A stretch of 64,000 bases of DNA, from contig NZ_JAJNDU010000001.1 in assembly GCF_021043365.1 (NCBI RefSeq), forward strand, positions 372,001-436,000. Reading direction: 5' to 3'. How positions within the stretch are numbered: position 1 is the stretch's first letter; each line of letters begins with the position of its first letter. The notes beneath the pieces were generated by a model that did not search any database, was not told the origin of the DNA, and worked only from the letters and a program-made list of their open reading frames with translations. Made by a program: the position numbers and the translations under genes. Shown here piece by piece: positions 8,464-16,951 of this stretch. Origin of the DNA: Sphingomonas sp. IC-11. GTDB lineage: Bacteria > Pseudomonadota > Alphaproteobacteria > Sphingomonadales > Sphingomonadaceae.

Positions 8464-8561
8464 TGGTCCGCCGGCTATACAGCGCGTCAGCGCCCGGGGC
8501 ACAAGGCTCGGCGATTTTGGTTTACAAGCGCGGGTTCGCTCGCGCCGTGCAGGGTTGGAAC

Positions 8562-8699
8562 ATGTCCCGGTTGATCGTCACGCTTGTGGTGCTGTTGGTC
8601 GTCGTGGTCGGCGCGTTGTTCTTCCTCGCAGGTAGTGCGACGGAGCAGCCCACGACACAGGTCGAAAAGGCGGTCGAGCTTGGCAACCTCGCGAGCTAG
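8562..8699 (+). CDS. Small single-pass membrane protein
   Basis: A 45-residue product: MSRLIVT, then a long hydrophobic helix (residues 4-21), then a short polar tail ending in VEKAVELGNLAS. One membrane span with the C-terminus probably in the periplasm. The ATG at 8562 is preferred over the TTG at 8463 because the upstream part has no family character. The next gene begins inside its 3' end (TTG at 8680), so the two are likely coupled. I do not recognise a family; the position upstream of the periplasmic solenoid-like gene and xerD suggests a conserved sphingomonad unit. Confidence 0.65.
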   Translation: MSRLIVTLVVLLVVVVGALFFLAGSATEQPTTQVEKAVELGNLAS

Positions 8700-10437
8700 G
8701 TTGATCGCGGCGCTCGCCGCCGCCGCTTCCCTGGCCGCTGCTGCGGTCGCCCAGAACTCCCAGGCACCCGAATCACTGTTGCCGCCCGGCTTCGGTGAAC
8801 CCGTTGCGCCGCCACCAGTCGCTCAGCCCAACGGCGCTGTGGTTCAGCCGCTGCCAAGCGCACCGCTTGAGCTACCCGACGTCGAACCGTCGCCCACTCC
8901 GACGCCTACGCCACCGAGCGAGGAAGAGCTGGCGCAGTATGAAATGCCCGTGTTCGCGCGGCGCTCGCTTGCGCTCGTCGGGCCGATCGGACTGGCGGAT
9001 GGTGGCTTGCCGGCCAACGCCTTCGGCGCGGCAGATGGCGGTTTCCTGCAGGGCCTGATGCGGCGGCTTTCGGCGCCGCTGCCTTCGCGGTGGCTGTCCA
9101 TTTCGCTGCGCCGCGCGCTGCTGTCGCGCGTCAACACCCCTGACGGGCTGCACGGCGCTGACTTTGCCGCCGAGCGCGCCTGGCTGCTGCTGCGCATGGG
9201 CGAGTCGGTCGCTGCGCGGAGCGTGTTGCAGAGCGTCGACACGGCCAACGCTACCCCGAAATACCGCCAAGTCGCCATGCAGGCGATGCTCGCGACTGCC
9301 GATCCCGCCGGCCTGTGCCCGCTTGCAGATGGCGCAGGGAACAGCGAGCGCGGCTGGATCCTTGCACGGGCGATGTGCGCTGCACTCGGCAATGCCGAAG
9401 GTGGCGCGAAGCCGCTGATCGACGCCGCTCGGCGCCAGCGGGTGGCCAGCGGGATCGATCTGGCGCTCGCGCAGAAGGTCATTGGCGCCGGGCTGAATAG
9501 CCGGCAGGCCGTGACGATCGAATGGGACTCGGTGGTTCAGCTGACTGCCTGGCGGTTCGGTCTCGCGACCGCCACTGGCGTGCCGATCTCGGACGAGCTG
9601 TATCAGACCGTCGGGCCGCAGGTCACCGGATGGCGCGCGCTGGCACCGGCAATTCCGATCGCCGACCGGGCGCGCGCTGCGGAAACCGCCGCGGCGATGG
9701 GGGTGATCTCCAATGCGGCGCTGGTCGATCTTTATGCCGCCCTGGACGCGGGCGAAGATACGCCCGCTGCGCTCGGTGCGATCGCCTCGGACCTTCGCTC
9801 CGCCTATGTCGGCGCAGATGTCGCAACGCGGCTGCGCGCCCTGACCCAACTCTGGGACGGGGGTGAGACACCGCAGGCCCGCTATGCGCGATTGGTTCTG
9901 ACAGCGCGGGCGGCAGCCCGGATTCGCCCGGTCGACGGAAAGACTGAGGCTGATCGGATCGTGGCAGCGATGCTTTCCGCCGGGCTGGATCGCACCGCGC
10001 AACGCTGGCGCGGCCAGGTTGAAGAAGGCGGCGACGCTTGGGCTTTGCTCGAACTTTCTGATCCGGACGCGCGGACACGGTTGTCGTATAACGCAGTCGC
10101 TTCCTACTCCGGCAGCGGCGACGCTGCGTTGAAGCGGAAGGTTCTTTTCGCCGGGCTTGCGGGACTGGGCCGTCTTTCCGCGCAAGAGATCGAAAGCGGT
10201 GCGGAGGCGCTTGAGGTGCCTATCGGGGCAGCGAACAGCTGGACGCGCGCCCTTGATCGCGCCGTCAGCGAACGGCAGCCAGCGACGGTACTGCTGCTGG
10301 CCGGCATCGGTATGCAGACGCAGAGGTGGAGCACTCTTCCGCCCGCCGCGCTCTATCGCATTGTTGCAGCATTGCGCGCGGTTGGGCTTGGTGGCGAGGC
10401 GCGAATGATCGCTGCCGAGGCGCTCTCGCGCGTTTGA
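8680..10437 (+). CDS. Exported helical-repeat protein, unknown function
   Basis: A 585-residue protein starting at TTG 8680, which gives a proper signal peptide (MATSRARLIAALAAAAS, then an AAAVAQ cleavage region) and is preceded by an AAAGG-like ribosome-binding site. A TTG at 8701 is the alternative. After the signal peptide comes a Pro-rich linker (about residues 28-80, with PTPTPTPP) and then a long Ala/Leu/Arg-rich helical domain, consistent with a TPR- or HEAT-like solenoid. No enzyme motif is visible. The start lies within the upstream small membrane gene by 20 bases and the stop is two bases before the xerD start, so all three read as one transcript. Confidence 0.75.
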   Translation: MATSRARLIAALAAAASLAAAAVAQNSQAPESLLPPGFGEPVAPPPVAQPNGAVVQPLPSAPLELPDVEPSPTPTPTPPSEEELAQYEMPVFARRSLALVGPIGLADGGLPANAFGAADGGFLQGLMRRLSAPLPSRWLSISLRRALLSRVNTPDGLHGADFAAERAWLLLRMGESVAARSVLQSVDTANATPKYRQVAMQAMLATADPAGLCPLADGAGNSERGWILARAMCAALGNAEGGAKPLIDAARRQRVASGIDLALAQKVIGAGLNSRQAVTIEWDSVVQLTAWRFGLATATGVPISDELYQTVGPQVTGWRALAPAIPIADRARAAETAAAMGVISNAALVDLYAALDAGEDTPAALGAIASDLRSAYVGADVATRLRALTQLWDGGETPQARYARLVLTARAAARIRPVDGKTEADRIVAAMLSAGLDRTAQRWRGQVEEGGDAWALLELSDPDARTRLSYNAVASYSGSGDAALKRKVLFAGLAGLGRLSAQEIESGAEALEVPIGAANSWTRALDRAVSERQPATVLLLAGIGMQTQRWSTLPPAALYRIVAALRAVGLGGEARMIAAEALSRV

Positions 10438-10439
10438 CC

Positions 10440-11339
10440 ATGTCGGGCGATGCTGCCCTGATCGAGCGCTTCCTGGAGATGATGTCGGCCCAGGCCGGCG
10501 CCGCGCGCAACACGGTCAATGCTTACCGCAGCGATCTCCTGCTGGCGTCGCGGGAGCTTGAAGGCAAGCTCGCTTGCGCCGACGGTGCGGCGGTCGCCCG
10601 GCTCGGCGAGGAATGGGCAGGCCTTGCGCGGGCGACTGTTGCGCGCAAGTCAGCGGCGCTCAGGCGATTTTTCGCCTTTCTCTTCGACGAAGGGCTCCGG
10701 TCGGACGATCCGGGTCAGGCGCTGCCGAAGCCGGGAACAAGGCGTTCGCTGCCAAAGACGCTCAGTCATGATGATGTGGCGCGACTGTTCGGCGTGGCCG
10801 CGGCGCGGCTCGATCGCGATCCGAAGCTGCCGGCGGATGTTCGCAATTCGGCGCTCCTGGAGCTCTTATATGGCTCGGGTCTCCGCGCGACGGAACTGGT
10901 GTCCTTGCCGCGTAACGCCATTCACCCTGACCGCCCGTTTCTGATCCTCAAGGGAAAGGGCGGGAAGGAGCGGCTGGTGCCGATCTCCGACCGGGCTCGG
11001 GCGGCGGTGGCAGCCTGGCGCGACCATGTCGGTGCCGACTCACTTCACCTGTTCCCGTCGGGCAAAGCGCACATTTCGCGCGTGAGATTGTTCCAGATCA
11101 TCCGTGCGATGGGTGCAGAAGCGGGCATCCCGCCTGACAAGATCAGTCCTCACGTTCTTCGTCACGCTTTTGCGACCCACTTGCTGGAGGGCGGTGCGGA
11201 TCTGCGTGCTCTGCAGGCGATGCTGGGTCATGCCGACATCGCGACCACCGAAATCTACACTCATGTGGACCGCGCGAGGCTGATCACGCTCGTCAATGAG
11301 CGCCACCCGCTCGTTGACGCGGCCAAGCCGCGCGCCTAG
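10440..11339 (+). CDS. xerD: Site-specific tyrosine recombinase XerD
   Basis: With XerC it resolves chromosome dimers at dif before division. The 299-residue protein has the N-terminal SAM-like core-binding domain (residues 5-90) and a complete catalytic set: R149 in GSGLRATEL, a lysine in KGKGGKER (171-176), H238 and R241 in HVLRH, H264 in LGHADI and the nucleophile Y273 in EIYTHV. The ATG at 10440 gives the standard XerD N-terminus, two bases after the upstream stop. XerD rather than XerC is inferred from the LSHDDV and EGADL-type blocks and from accA downstream, a frequent alphaproteobacterial arrangement. Confidence 0.93.
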   Translation: MSGDAALIERFLEMMSAQAGAARNTVNAYRSDLLLASRELEGKLACADGAAVARLGEEWAGLARATVARKSAALRRFFAFLFDEGLRSDDPGQALPKPGTRRSLPKTLSHDDVARLFGVAAARLDRDPKLPADVRNSALLELLYGSGLRATELVSLPRNAIHPDRPFLILKGKGGKERLVPISDRARAAVAAWRDHVGADSLHLFPSGKAHISRVRLFQIIRAMGAEAGIPPDKISPHVLRHAFATHLLEGGADLRALQAMLGHADIATTEIYTHVDRARLITLVNERHPLVDAAKPRA

Positions 11340-11348
11340 CTGCGCACG

Positions 11349-12302
11349 ATGCCGACATTTCTCGATTTCGAAAAGCCGATCGCAGAACTCCAGGCGCGGA
11401 TCGACGAGCTACGTGAAACTGGCGCAGAGGGCGGCGTGGACATCGCGGCCGAGGTCGCCAAGCTTCAGGCGAAGTCCGACCGCATGTTGCGCGATACCTT
11501 CGCCAAGCTGACTCCCTGGCAGAAGACCCAGGTCGCACGGCATCCGGAACGGCCGCACTTCAAACACTATGTCGCTGGCCTCTTCGATGAGTTCGTGCCG
11601 CTGGCCGGTGACCGTGCCTTCGGGGACGATCAGGCAATTCTTGGCGGCTTCGCCACGTTCCGCGGCAAGCGCGTGCTCGTCATGGGGCACGAGAAGGGCG
11701 ATGATACCGCCACCCGACTGCGCCACAATTTCGGCATGGGTAAGCCGGAAGGGTATCGTAAGGCAGTGCGCTTGATGTCACTTGCGGATCGTTTCGGCCT
11801 GCCGATCGTGACCCTGGTGGATACGTCAGGCGCCTTTCCGGGCCTGCAGGCGGAAGAACGCGGCCAGGCGGAGGCGATTGCCCGGTCGACCGAGGCATGT
11901 CTTGCGGCCGGCGTCCCGCTGGTTTCTGCCGTGGTGGGTGAGGGCGGTTCCGGAGGCGCGATCGCGCTGGCCAGTGGCAACCGCGTGCTGATGTTCGAAC
12001 ACGCCGTTTATTCCGTGATCTCGCCGGAGGGTTGCGCCTCCATCCTGTGGCGGACGGCAGAGAAGGCTGCTGAGGCAGCGGAGGCCATGAAGGTCACGGC
12101 GCAGGATCTGAAGGCGCTTGGCGTGATCGATACCATCGTGGCCGAGCCGCTGGGTGGGGCGCACCGTAGCCCGTCTGCTGCCATCGGCGCGTTGGGCGAC
12201 GCGATCGAAGGCGCGTTGAACGAGCTCGTTCCGCTGGATGCGGATACGCTGCGGCGTCAACGGCGAGAGAAGTTCCTCGCCATGGGGCGCGCGCTCAGCT
12301 GA
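11349..12302 (+). CDS. accA: Acetyl-CoA carboxylase carboxyltransferase subunit alpha
   Basis: Alpha half of the carboxyltransferase that moves CO2 from biotin on AccB to acetyl-CoA, giving malonyl-CoA for fatty acid synthesis. The 317-residue protein starts [11 protein letters not shown] and contains [31 protein letters not shown], the [10 protein letters not shown] loop, the [12 protein letters not shown] oxyanion segment and [14 protein letters not shown]. Length and motifs are typical. It follows xerD after nine bases. A strong hairpin just downstream (12310-12339) separates it from the leftward pilin gene. Confidence 0.97.
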   Translation: MPTFLDFEKPIAELQARIDELRETGAEGGVDIAAEVAKLQAKSDRMLRDTFAKLTPWQKTQVARHPERPHFKHYVAGLFDEFVPLAGDRAFGDDQAILGGFATFRGKRVLVMGHEKGDDTATRLRHNFGMGKPEGYRKAVRLMSLADRFGLPIVTLVDTSGAFPGLQAEERGQAEAIARSTEACLAAGVPLVSAVVGEGGSGGAIALASGNRVLMFEHAVYSVISPEGCASILWRTAEKAAEAAEAMKVTAQDLKALGVIDTIVAEPLGGAHRSPSAAIGALGDAIEGALNELVPLDADTLRRQRREKFLAMGRALS

Positions 12303-12309
12303 TAAAACA

Positions 12310-12339
12310 AAAGGCGGCGAGCAGGTGCTCGCCGCCTTT
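12310..12339 (-). terminator. Rho-independent terminator between accA and pilin
   Basis: A perfect 13-bp GC-rich stem (AAAGGCGGCGAGC with its complement) and a four-base AGGT loop. On the minus strand the stem is followed by TTTTGTTTTA, a good U-tract, so it best terminates the leftward pilin transcript. The rightward T-run is only three bases, but the hairpin could also stop accA transcription. Confidence 0.85.
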
Positions 12340-12377
12340 GAATGCAGTACCGGGTCAACGCCCGATCCCGGCTGACC

Positions 12378-12551
12378 TCAACGGGTCGTGGTGTTCATCT
12401 TGGTCGACACCGTGGTGAACGTGGTCGAGAGCTGGTTGCCCAGCGTGCCCATCGCCGTGATGGCGGCCACTGCGATCAGCGCGGCGATCAGGCCGTACTC
12501 GATAGCCGTGGCGCCCTTGGAATCCTTGATAAATGCGCGCATCTTCTGCAT
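12378..12551 (-). CDS. Flp/Fap-type (type IVb) pilin
   Basis: A 57-residue prepilin: a short basic leader, then the processing motif KGATAIEYGLIAALIAVAA (cleavage after G with Glu at +5, as in Flp pilins), then a hydrophobic helix and a Thr/Ser-rich tail. Flp pilins are cut by a TadV-type prepilin peptidase and assembled by the Tad machinery into adhesive fibres. GGAGA lies at suitable spacing before the ATG at 12551. No tad/cpa genes are in this window, so the assembly apparatus must be elsewhere. It ends just before the strong hairpin at 12310-12339. Confidence 0.9.
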   Translation of the reverse strand: MQKMRAFIKDSKGATAIEYGLIAALIAVAAITAMGTLGNQLSTTFTTVSTKMNTTTR

Positions 12552-12670
12552 GTTCGATCTCCGATATTGAAAGCTTCAGTCACCCGACCGGCTAAGGTGA
12601 TCCCCGCTCCGGTATTCACGTCAATTACAGACGCGGGTTGAAAAACATTTAAAGTCGGACCCATGTGGCT

Positions 12671-12874
12671 TCAGCGGGCATGAACCACTCGCTCACTGAC
12701 GTTGTTCCACATGGTGACGGTAATGTCTGCCACGCCGCTGAAGCTCGCCATGGTGGCAATCACGATCAACGCGGCAATTAATCCATATTCAACTGCCGTG
12801 GCCCCGCGTCGGCTGCGCCATAGCCTTCGCCATGTTGCAAGCACGGGTTTGATCAAGGCAGGGGCTCGGTCCAT
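12671..12874 (-). CDS. Second Flp/Fap-type pilin-like protein
   Basis: A 67-residue protein with a longer basic leader of about 23 residues and the same prepilin motif, RRGATAVEYGLIAALIVIATM, followed by a short polar tail (VTMWNNVSERVVHAR). It is clearly a paralogue of the neighbouring pilin with a different leader and tail, which may make it a minor pilin or pseudopilin. It is transcribed in the same direction, 119 bases before the first pilin, so a shared transcript is possible. No Tad genes are nearby. Confidence 0.85.
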   Translation of the reverse strand: MDRAPALIKPVLATWRRLWRSRRGATAVEYGLIAALIVIATMASFSGVADITVTMWNNVSERVVHAR

Positions 12875-12914
12875 GTCAGGCTTGATCGCACGACAGGCTT
12901 AACGAAAGGTCGAC

Positions 12915-13376
12915 ATGACCACTGGCGAAATGACGAAATTGCCGCTGTTTCTAGTAGTTGCAGCGGCGCTGGTGGATCGTGGCGGAAAGGTCTTCGTTCA
13001 GCAGCGCCCAATCGCCAAGCAGCATGGTGGGCTGTGGGAGTTTCCCGGCGGCAAGGTTGAACCCGGGGAAGCACCAGAAGCCGCCCTCGCGCGTGAATTG
13101 CACGAGGAGCTTGGCATCGCGGTGTCCACGAGCGCCTTGCAACCGCTGTCCTTCGCTACTGTCTCGTCAGATGATCGTAACCTCGTGCTGTTGCTCTATT
13201 GCGTTCACGAATGGACCGGCACGCCTTGCGCGATTGCCGCGGCGAGTGCCCGCTGGGTTGCGATCGAGGCGCTACGCGAACTGGACATGCCGCCCGCTGA
13301 TTTGCCGTTGGTCGACGCGCTCGCCCAGGGGCGCGCCGCTGGCGCATCTCAGGTGGTGATTCGCGGCGGCTGTTGA
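12915..13376 (+). CDS. mutT: 8-oxo-dGTP diphosphatase (MutT, Nudix)
   Basis: Hydrolyses 8-oxo-dGTP to its monophosphate, preventing A:T to C:G mutation. The 153-residue protein contains a complete Nudix box at about residues 45-67 (GGKVEPGEAPEAALARELHE, then ELGI), preceded by QQRPIAKQHGGLWEFP, the MutT-type nucleotide-binding stretch. Start at ATG 12915; the internal ATG five codons on (MTKLPLF) is an equally good start by homology. Divergent from the second pilin. Confidence 0.9.
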   Translation: MTTGEMTKLPLFLVVAAALVDRGGKVFVQQRPIAKQHGGLWEFPGGKVEPGEAPEAALARELHEELGIAVSTSALQPLSFATVSSDDRNLVLLLYCVHEWTGTPCAIAAASARWVAIEALRELDMPPADLPLVDALAQGRAAGASQVVIRGGC

Positions 13377-13485
13377 TTTGACCTGCCCTGGCGGTTGTCC
13401 CGGCTCGAATGAGGAAGCGCCGCACTTCGGCCTCGCCCGCGGGGTCATCTTCGTTCGGTCGCGAAGTAAACGAGCGCTGCGGCGA

Positions 13486-13587
13486 CTAGAACATCATACA
13501 TGCTCCGGCGCCGCCAAGTAGAAAAATCAGAACCAACCAATGGTGTGAGCGAACAAGCCATTGGGAGTCGCCACCCATATCACGCAT
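13486..13587 (-). CDS. Possible 33-residue membrane peptide
   Basis: Too short to be confident. From the ATG at 13587 the frame encodes a short polar N-terminus (MRDMGGDSQWLVRSHH) and one hydrophobic helix (WLVLIFLLGGAGACMMF) running to the stop. A GGAGGG sequence sits five bases before this ATG, a very good ribosome-binding site, which is why I list it. No family is recognised. It lies alone in a gap of about 500 bases between mutT and tRNA-Cys. Confidence 0.3.
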   Translation of the reverse strand: MRDMGGDSQWLVRSHHWLVLIFLLGGAGACMMF

Positions 13588-13902
13588 GATGCCCTCCATC
13601 ATTGTGGCGTGTCTGACTGCGACGCCACTGCCTGGACATCAATTACCAGCGATCTGCGGCCGTCGCGCGACAGATGCCCCCAAATCGGCGCGAATAGCGC
13701 GATGAAGGCGTCGCTTTACATATTCTGCTGTAGATCGCCAGAATAGAGGAGTCATCGATTGGCCCAGATCTCTGGGGCAACCAGACGAGGGAGGAACGCA
13801 GAGAAGTTGCCGCTCGACCAGGTGCTTGATTGGGACGACTGCCGTTTGCGTGGCTTCATTGACTCGCTGGTCAGCGGGGCATGCCCAAGTCGCCGTCGAA
13901 GT
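13588..13902. other. Gap before tRNA-Cys
   Basis: About 315 bases between the possible small peptide and the tRNA. I see no convincing gene, repeat or terminator here; short frames have no family character. Confidence 0.5.
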
Positions 13903-13976
13903 TGGAGGCCCGACCGGGAATCGAACCCGGGTGCAAGGATTTGCAGTCCTCTGCGTCACCACTCCGCCATCGGGCC
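13903..13976 (-). tRNA. tRNA-Cys (anticodon GCA)
   Basis: The minus strand folds as a standard cloverleaf: a seven-bp acceptor (GGCCCGA with TCGGGCC), discriminator U, encoded CCA at 13903-13905, T-loop GTTCGATT on a CCGGG stem, and anticodon loop CTGCAAA on an AGGA/TCCT stem, giving anticodon GCA. U73 and GCA are the identity elements for cysteine. Length is 74 with CCA. Confidence 0.97.
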
Positions 13977-13996
13977 TCGATGAGAGCGAGGGCGGG

Positions 13997-14025
13997 CAGA
14001 TGCGGCGGCGGAGCGTGCGTGTCAA
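13997..14025 (-). promoter_or_regulatory. Likely tRNA-Cys promoter
   Basis: On the minus strand a perfect -35 hexamer TTGACA (14020-14025) is followed 17 bases later by CATCTG (13997-14002), a weak -10. Transcription would begin about 13 bases before the tRNA 5' end. The -10 match is poor, so this rests mainly on the -35 and the position. Confidence 0.45.
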
Positions 14026-14121
14026 GTTTCTACGTTGGCGGCACTGTCTGGTCGCGATAAAGCGCCACTCTGGATCACAAGTGTATTGCCAGAATAAAAC
14101 AGTCGTGCGACAGGTGAGAAG

Positions 14122-14790
14122 ATGACGATGACCATGGAACGCCAACCGGATTTTGTCGCCATGCGCACCGCGATGGTGGCGAGCCAGCTTCGCACGAATG
14201 CGGTTTCGGATGCGCGCGTGGTTGCAGTCATGGCGAACGTCCCGCGCGAGCGGTTCGTGCCGGCAGAAATGGCGCCCTTCGCCTATCGCGACGATCTGAT
14301 CGCGCTGGGCGGCGGGCGATCGCTGAACCTGCCAATCGCCACGGGCCGTTTGCTGACCGAAGCGCGCTTGCTGCCAAGCGATCATGTTCTGCTGATCGGC
14401 GCGGCGAGTGGCTACACGGCCGCATTGCTGGGCGAACTGGTGGCGTCGGTCGTTGCGGTGGAGGTCGATCCGGCGCTTGTTGCACAGGCGCGGACGAACC
14501 TTGGCGCGGGTGAGCGAATCACCATCGTCGAGGCGCCGCTTGAGCTCGGTCATTCCGAGCGGGCGCCCTATGATGTGATGATCGTCGATGGCGCCATAGA
14601 GCAGTACCCGGAGCAGTTGGTGGCGCAGGTGCGGCCTGGCGGCCGTATCCTTGGCGGCGTCCTCGACAATGGCGTTACGCGGCTGGCATCCGGTCGGAAG
14701 AGCGAGGGCGGTTTTGCGATGATCGACTTCGCCGATGTTGATTGCTGTCGATTGCCGGGCTTCGCCAAGCCAGCCCGCTTCACCTTCTGA
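14122..14790 (+). CDS. Protein-L-isoaspartate O-methyltransferase-like protein
   Basis: A 222-residue class I SAM-dependent methyltransferase of the Pcm/PIMT family. N-terminal VASQLRTNAVSDARVVAVM and VPRERFVP are typical PIMT, as is the GGRSLNLPI substrate block. Motif I reads LLIGAASGYTAALL rather than the usual LEIGTGSGYQAA, and the catalytic-side motif is VDGAIEQYP instead of VTAAAPEIP. PIMTs repair isoaspartyl residues in aged proteins; these changes leave substrate specificity uncertain. AGGTGAGAAG gives a ribosome-binding site for ATG 14122. The next gene is tolC, 11 bases after the stop, so the two are co-transcribed. Confidence 0.8.
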   Translation: MTMTMERQPDFVAMRTAMVASQLRTNAVSDARVVAVMANVPRERFVPAEMAPFAYRDDLIALGGGRSLNLPIATGRLLTEARLLPSDHVLLIGAASGYTAALLGELVASVVAVEVDPALVAQARTNLGAGERITIVEAPLELGHSERAPYDVMIVDGAIEQYPEQLVAQVRPGGRILGGVLDNGVTRLASGRKSEGGFAMIDFADVDCCRLPGFAKPARFTF

Positions 14791-14801
14791 AAAGAGCCGC
14801 A

Positions 14802-16310
14802 ATGACCCGCGTCGTTTCTCTTGCCCTGATACTCGCGCTGAGTGCGTCGCCGGCGCAGGCAGATACGCTGCGGGAGGCGCTGGCGCGTGCCTATCGCGAG
14901 AATCCGACGATCACCGCGAGCCGCGCGCAGCAGCGGGCGTTGGACGAGAATGTGCCGATTGCTCGTTCGTCCGGACGGCCGACGCTTTCGACCAATGCCG
15001 GGGTGAATGAGAATTATCTGCGCAGTGGCAATTCCTTCACCACTCCGGAGCGGGCCGCGCAGGCGCAGCTGGCGTTGAACGTCCCGTTCTATTCGGGCGG
15101 TGCGGTGCGCAATTCCGTCAGGGCGGCCGAGACGCGGGTGGAAGCTGGCCAGTTCGGACTGCGCGGGACCGAAGCTTCGCTGTTCTCCGAAGTGGTGGCG
15201 GCGTACAATGACGTGATACGCGACGAGGCGATCGTCGGTCTCAATGCCCAGAACGTCCGGGTGCTGGAAACCAACCTCCAGGCAAGCCGCGACCGGTTCC
15301 AGGTGGGGGATCTCACCCGTACGGACGTCGCCCAGTCCGAAGCGCGGTTGAGCCTTGCGCGGGCTCAGTTGCAGCGGGTGCAAGCGACGCTGATCGCCAG
15401 CCGCGAAAATTACGTGCGGCTTGTCGGCTCTGCGCCCGGTGAGTTGGCGCCGCCGCCACCGCTCCCCAATCTGCCCCAGAACGCCGATGGGGCTGTCGAG
15501 GTAGCACTGCGAGACAATCCCACGCTGCTAGCGGCGCTAAAGCAGCGGGACGCCACCGACTATGACATCCGCGTTGCACGTGCGAGCCGGCTGCCAACAC
15601 TGGGTGTCGGCGCGACCGGCAATTACGTCAATTATCTCGGCTCGCTCGGCAGCGGGACGGGCCTTGGTGTCGGGCAGTCGGGAACATCCGCTGGCCTGGG
15701 CCTGAACGTCAGCCTTCCCCTGTTTCAGGGCGGACGGCCCGCGGCACTCGTGCGGCAGGCGCAGGCTACCCGCGCGCAAGCGATCGAAAATGCCACCGCA
15801 GCGGAACGGCAGGTGATTGCCTCCGCCCGGTCGGCATTCGCGATTTGGCGGTCTTCGCTGGAGGTGATTGCATCGTCCGAACAGGCAGTAGCGGCGAATC
15901 GCCTCAGCCTTGAAGGCGTCCGCGCCGAAAACAGCGTCGGCAATCGCACGATCCTCGACATCCTCAATGCGGAGCAGGAGCTGCTGAACAGCCAGGTGAC
16001 GCTCGTGACAGCGCGCCGGGATGCCTATGTCGCTGGTTTCGCGCTGCTTGCAGCCATGGGTCAGGCCGAGGCAGAGGATCTTGGGCTGGAAGGCGGGCCG
16101 TTGTACAATGCGGCGGAGAATTATCGGTCCGTCCGCAACCGCATCTCGGACTTCGGTGATGGCAAGGCGCCCGTGGCCATCGCGCCCTCCACGAGCTCTG
16201 TCGCTCCTCAGAACGCGACGGTCAACCGGCCGCTCGATCCGGCGCTCGACAGCAGCAAGGTTGACAGAAGCCCGGCATTGACCACAGGTGAAAACGCACC
16301 AAACCGCTGA
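14802..16310 (+). CDS. tolC: TolC family outer membrane efflux protein
   Basis: Outer-membrane channel for tripartite efflux pumps or type I secretion. The 502-residue protein has a signal peptide (MTRVVSLALILALSASPAQA), two OEP repeats of alternating helical-coiled-coil and barrel segments (about residues 25-225 and 240-450), and typical blocks such as ALARAYRENPTI, PFYSGGAVRNSVRAAE and PLFQGGRPAALVRQA, the last two being equivalent positions of the internal repeat. The start is the ATG before the signal peptide. It is preceded directly by the Pcm-like gene and followed by popZ, a frequent alphaproteobacterial order (tolC-popZ-valS). Confidence 0.92.
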   Translation: MTRVVSLALILALSASPAQADTLREALARAYRENPTITASRAQQRALDENVPIARSSGRPTLSTNAGVNENYLRSGNSFTTPERAAQAQLALNVPFYSGGAVRNSVRAAETRVEAGQFGLRGTEASLFSEVVAAYNDVIRDEAIVGLNAQNVRVLETNLQASRDRFQVGDLTRTDVAQSEARLSLARAQLQRVQATLIASRENYVRLVGSAPGELAPPPPLPNLPQNADGAVEVALRDNPTLLAALKQRDATDYDIRVARASRLPTLGVGATGNYVNYLGSLGSGTGLGVGQSGTSAGLGLNVSLPLFQGGRPAALVRQAQATRAQAIENATAAERQVIASARSAFAIWRSSLEVIASSEQAVAANRLSLEGVRAENSVGNRTILDILNAEQELLNSQVTLVTARRDAYVAGFALLAAMGQAEAEDLGLEGGPLYNAAENYRSVRNRISDFGDGKAPVAIAPSTSSVAPQNATVNRPLDPALDSSKVDRSPALTTGENAPNR

Positions 16311-16346
16311 TCGTCGGCGGCGTTCTGGATGAGGTGGACTGCGCGC

Positions 16347-16829
16347 ATGGGGGATGTCAGCGCCGAGCCGTCGATGGAGGATATTCTCTCCTCGATCAAA
16401 CGCATCATCGCCGAAGAGGGTGATGACCGGCCGATCCGGCAGCGTCGGACCAATATGGCTCGACCCGTCGTGTCTTCCGCGCCCGAAGAGGACGAGGCGG
16501 AGCCGGAAGAGGTGCTCGAGCTCAGCCATCCCATGCCGCCCGCCGCCTCCCGGCCTGTCGCGCTTCCCGAGCCGGAAGCGCCGCGGGTTGGGGCTGAAAC
16601 CGGGGCGACCGTGCTTTCGGAGCAGACGGCGCAAGCGACCAGGGGGGCGATTGATGCTCTTTCGCGCTTGCTGGTAAAGCCCGAACCCCAGAGCGACGGC
16701 ACGTTGGAAGGTCTGGTGCGCGAGATGTTGCGGCCGATGCTTCGTGAGTGGCTCGACGCCAATCTGCCTAGCATGGTCGAAACGATCGTGGCGCGCGAAA
16801 TCGCGAAGCTCACGCGCAGCGCCTCCTGA
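16347..16829 (+). CDS. popZ: PopZ family pole-organising protein (DUF2497)
   Basis: A 160-residue protein with the PopZ layout: an N-terminal helix PSMEDILSSIKRIIAEE (residues 8-24), a Pro/Glu/Ala-rich disordered middle, and a C-terminal oligomerisation region with LVREMLRPMLREWLDANLP (about residues 117-135) and the terminal EIAKLTR helix. In Caulobacter PopZ forms a polar condensate that anchors ParB and cell-cycle regulators. The ATG at 16347 is chosen because the conserved N-terminus starts there; 16329 is an alternative. The synteny tolC-popZ-valS is conserved in many alphaproteobacteria, but here two genes lie between popZ and valS. Confidence 0.85.
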   Translation: MGDVSAEPSMEDILSSIKRIIAEEGDDRPIRQRRTNMARPVVSSAPEEDEAEPEEVLELSHPMPPAASRPVALPEPEAPRVGAETGATVLSEQTAQATRGAIDALSRLLVKPEPQSDGTLEGLVREMLRPMLREWLDANLPSMVETIVAREIAKLTRSAS

Positions 16830-16951
16830 TCCCCGCTGCATAACCTCTGCCGTTGCGGGTGCGCTCCGTTTGGTGTGCCTGATCGCACAAGCGTGCCGCC
16901 CGAAGACATGGCGATTGTCGCAACGGTAACGATCTGCTTTAGTTCGCGGCC

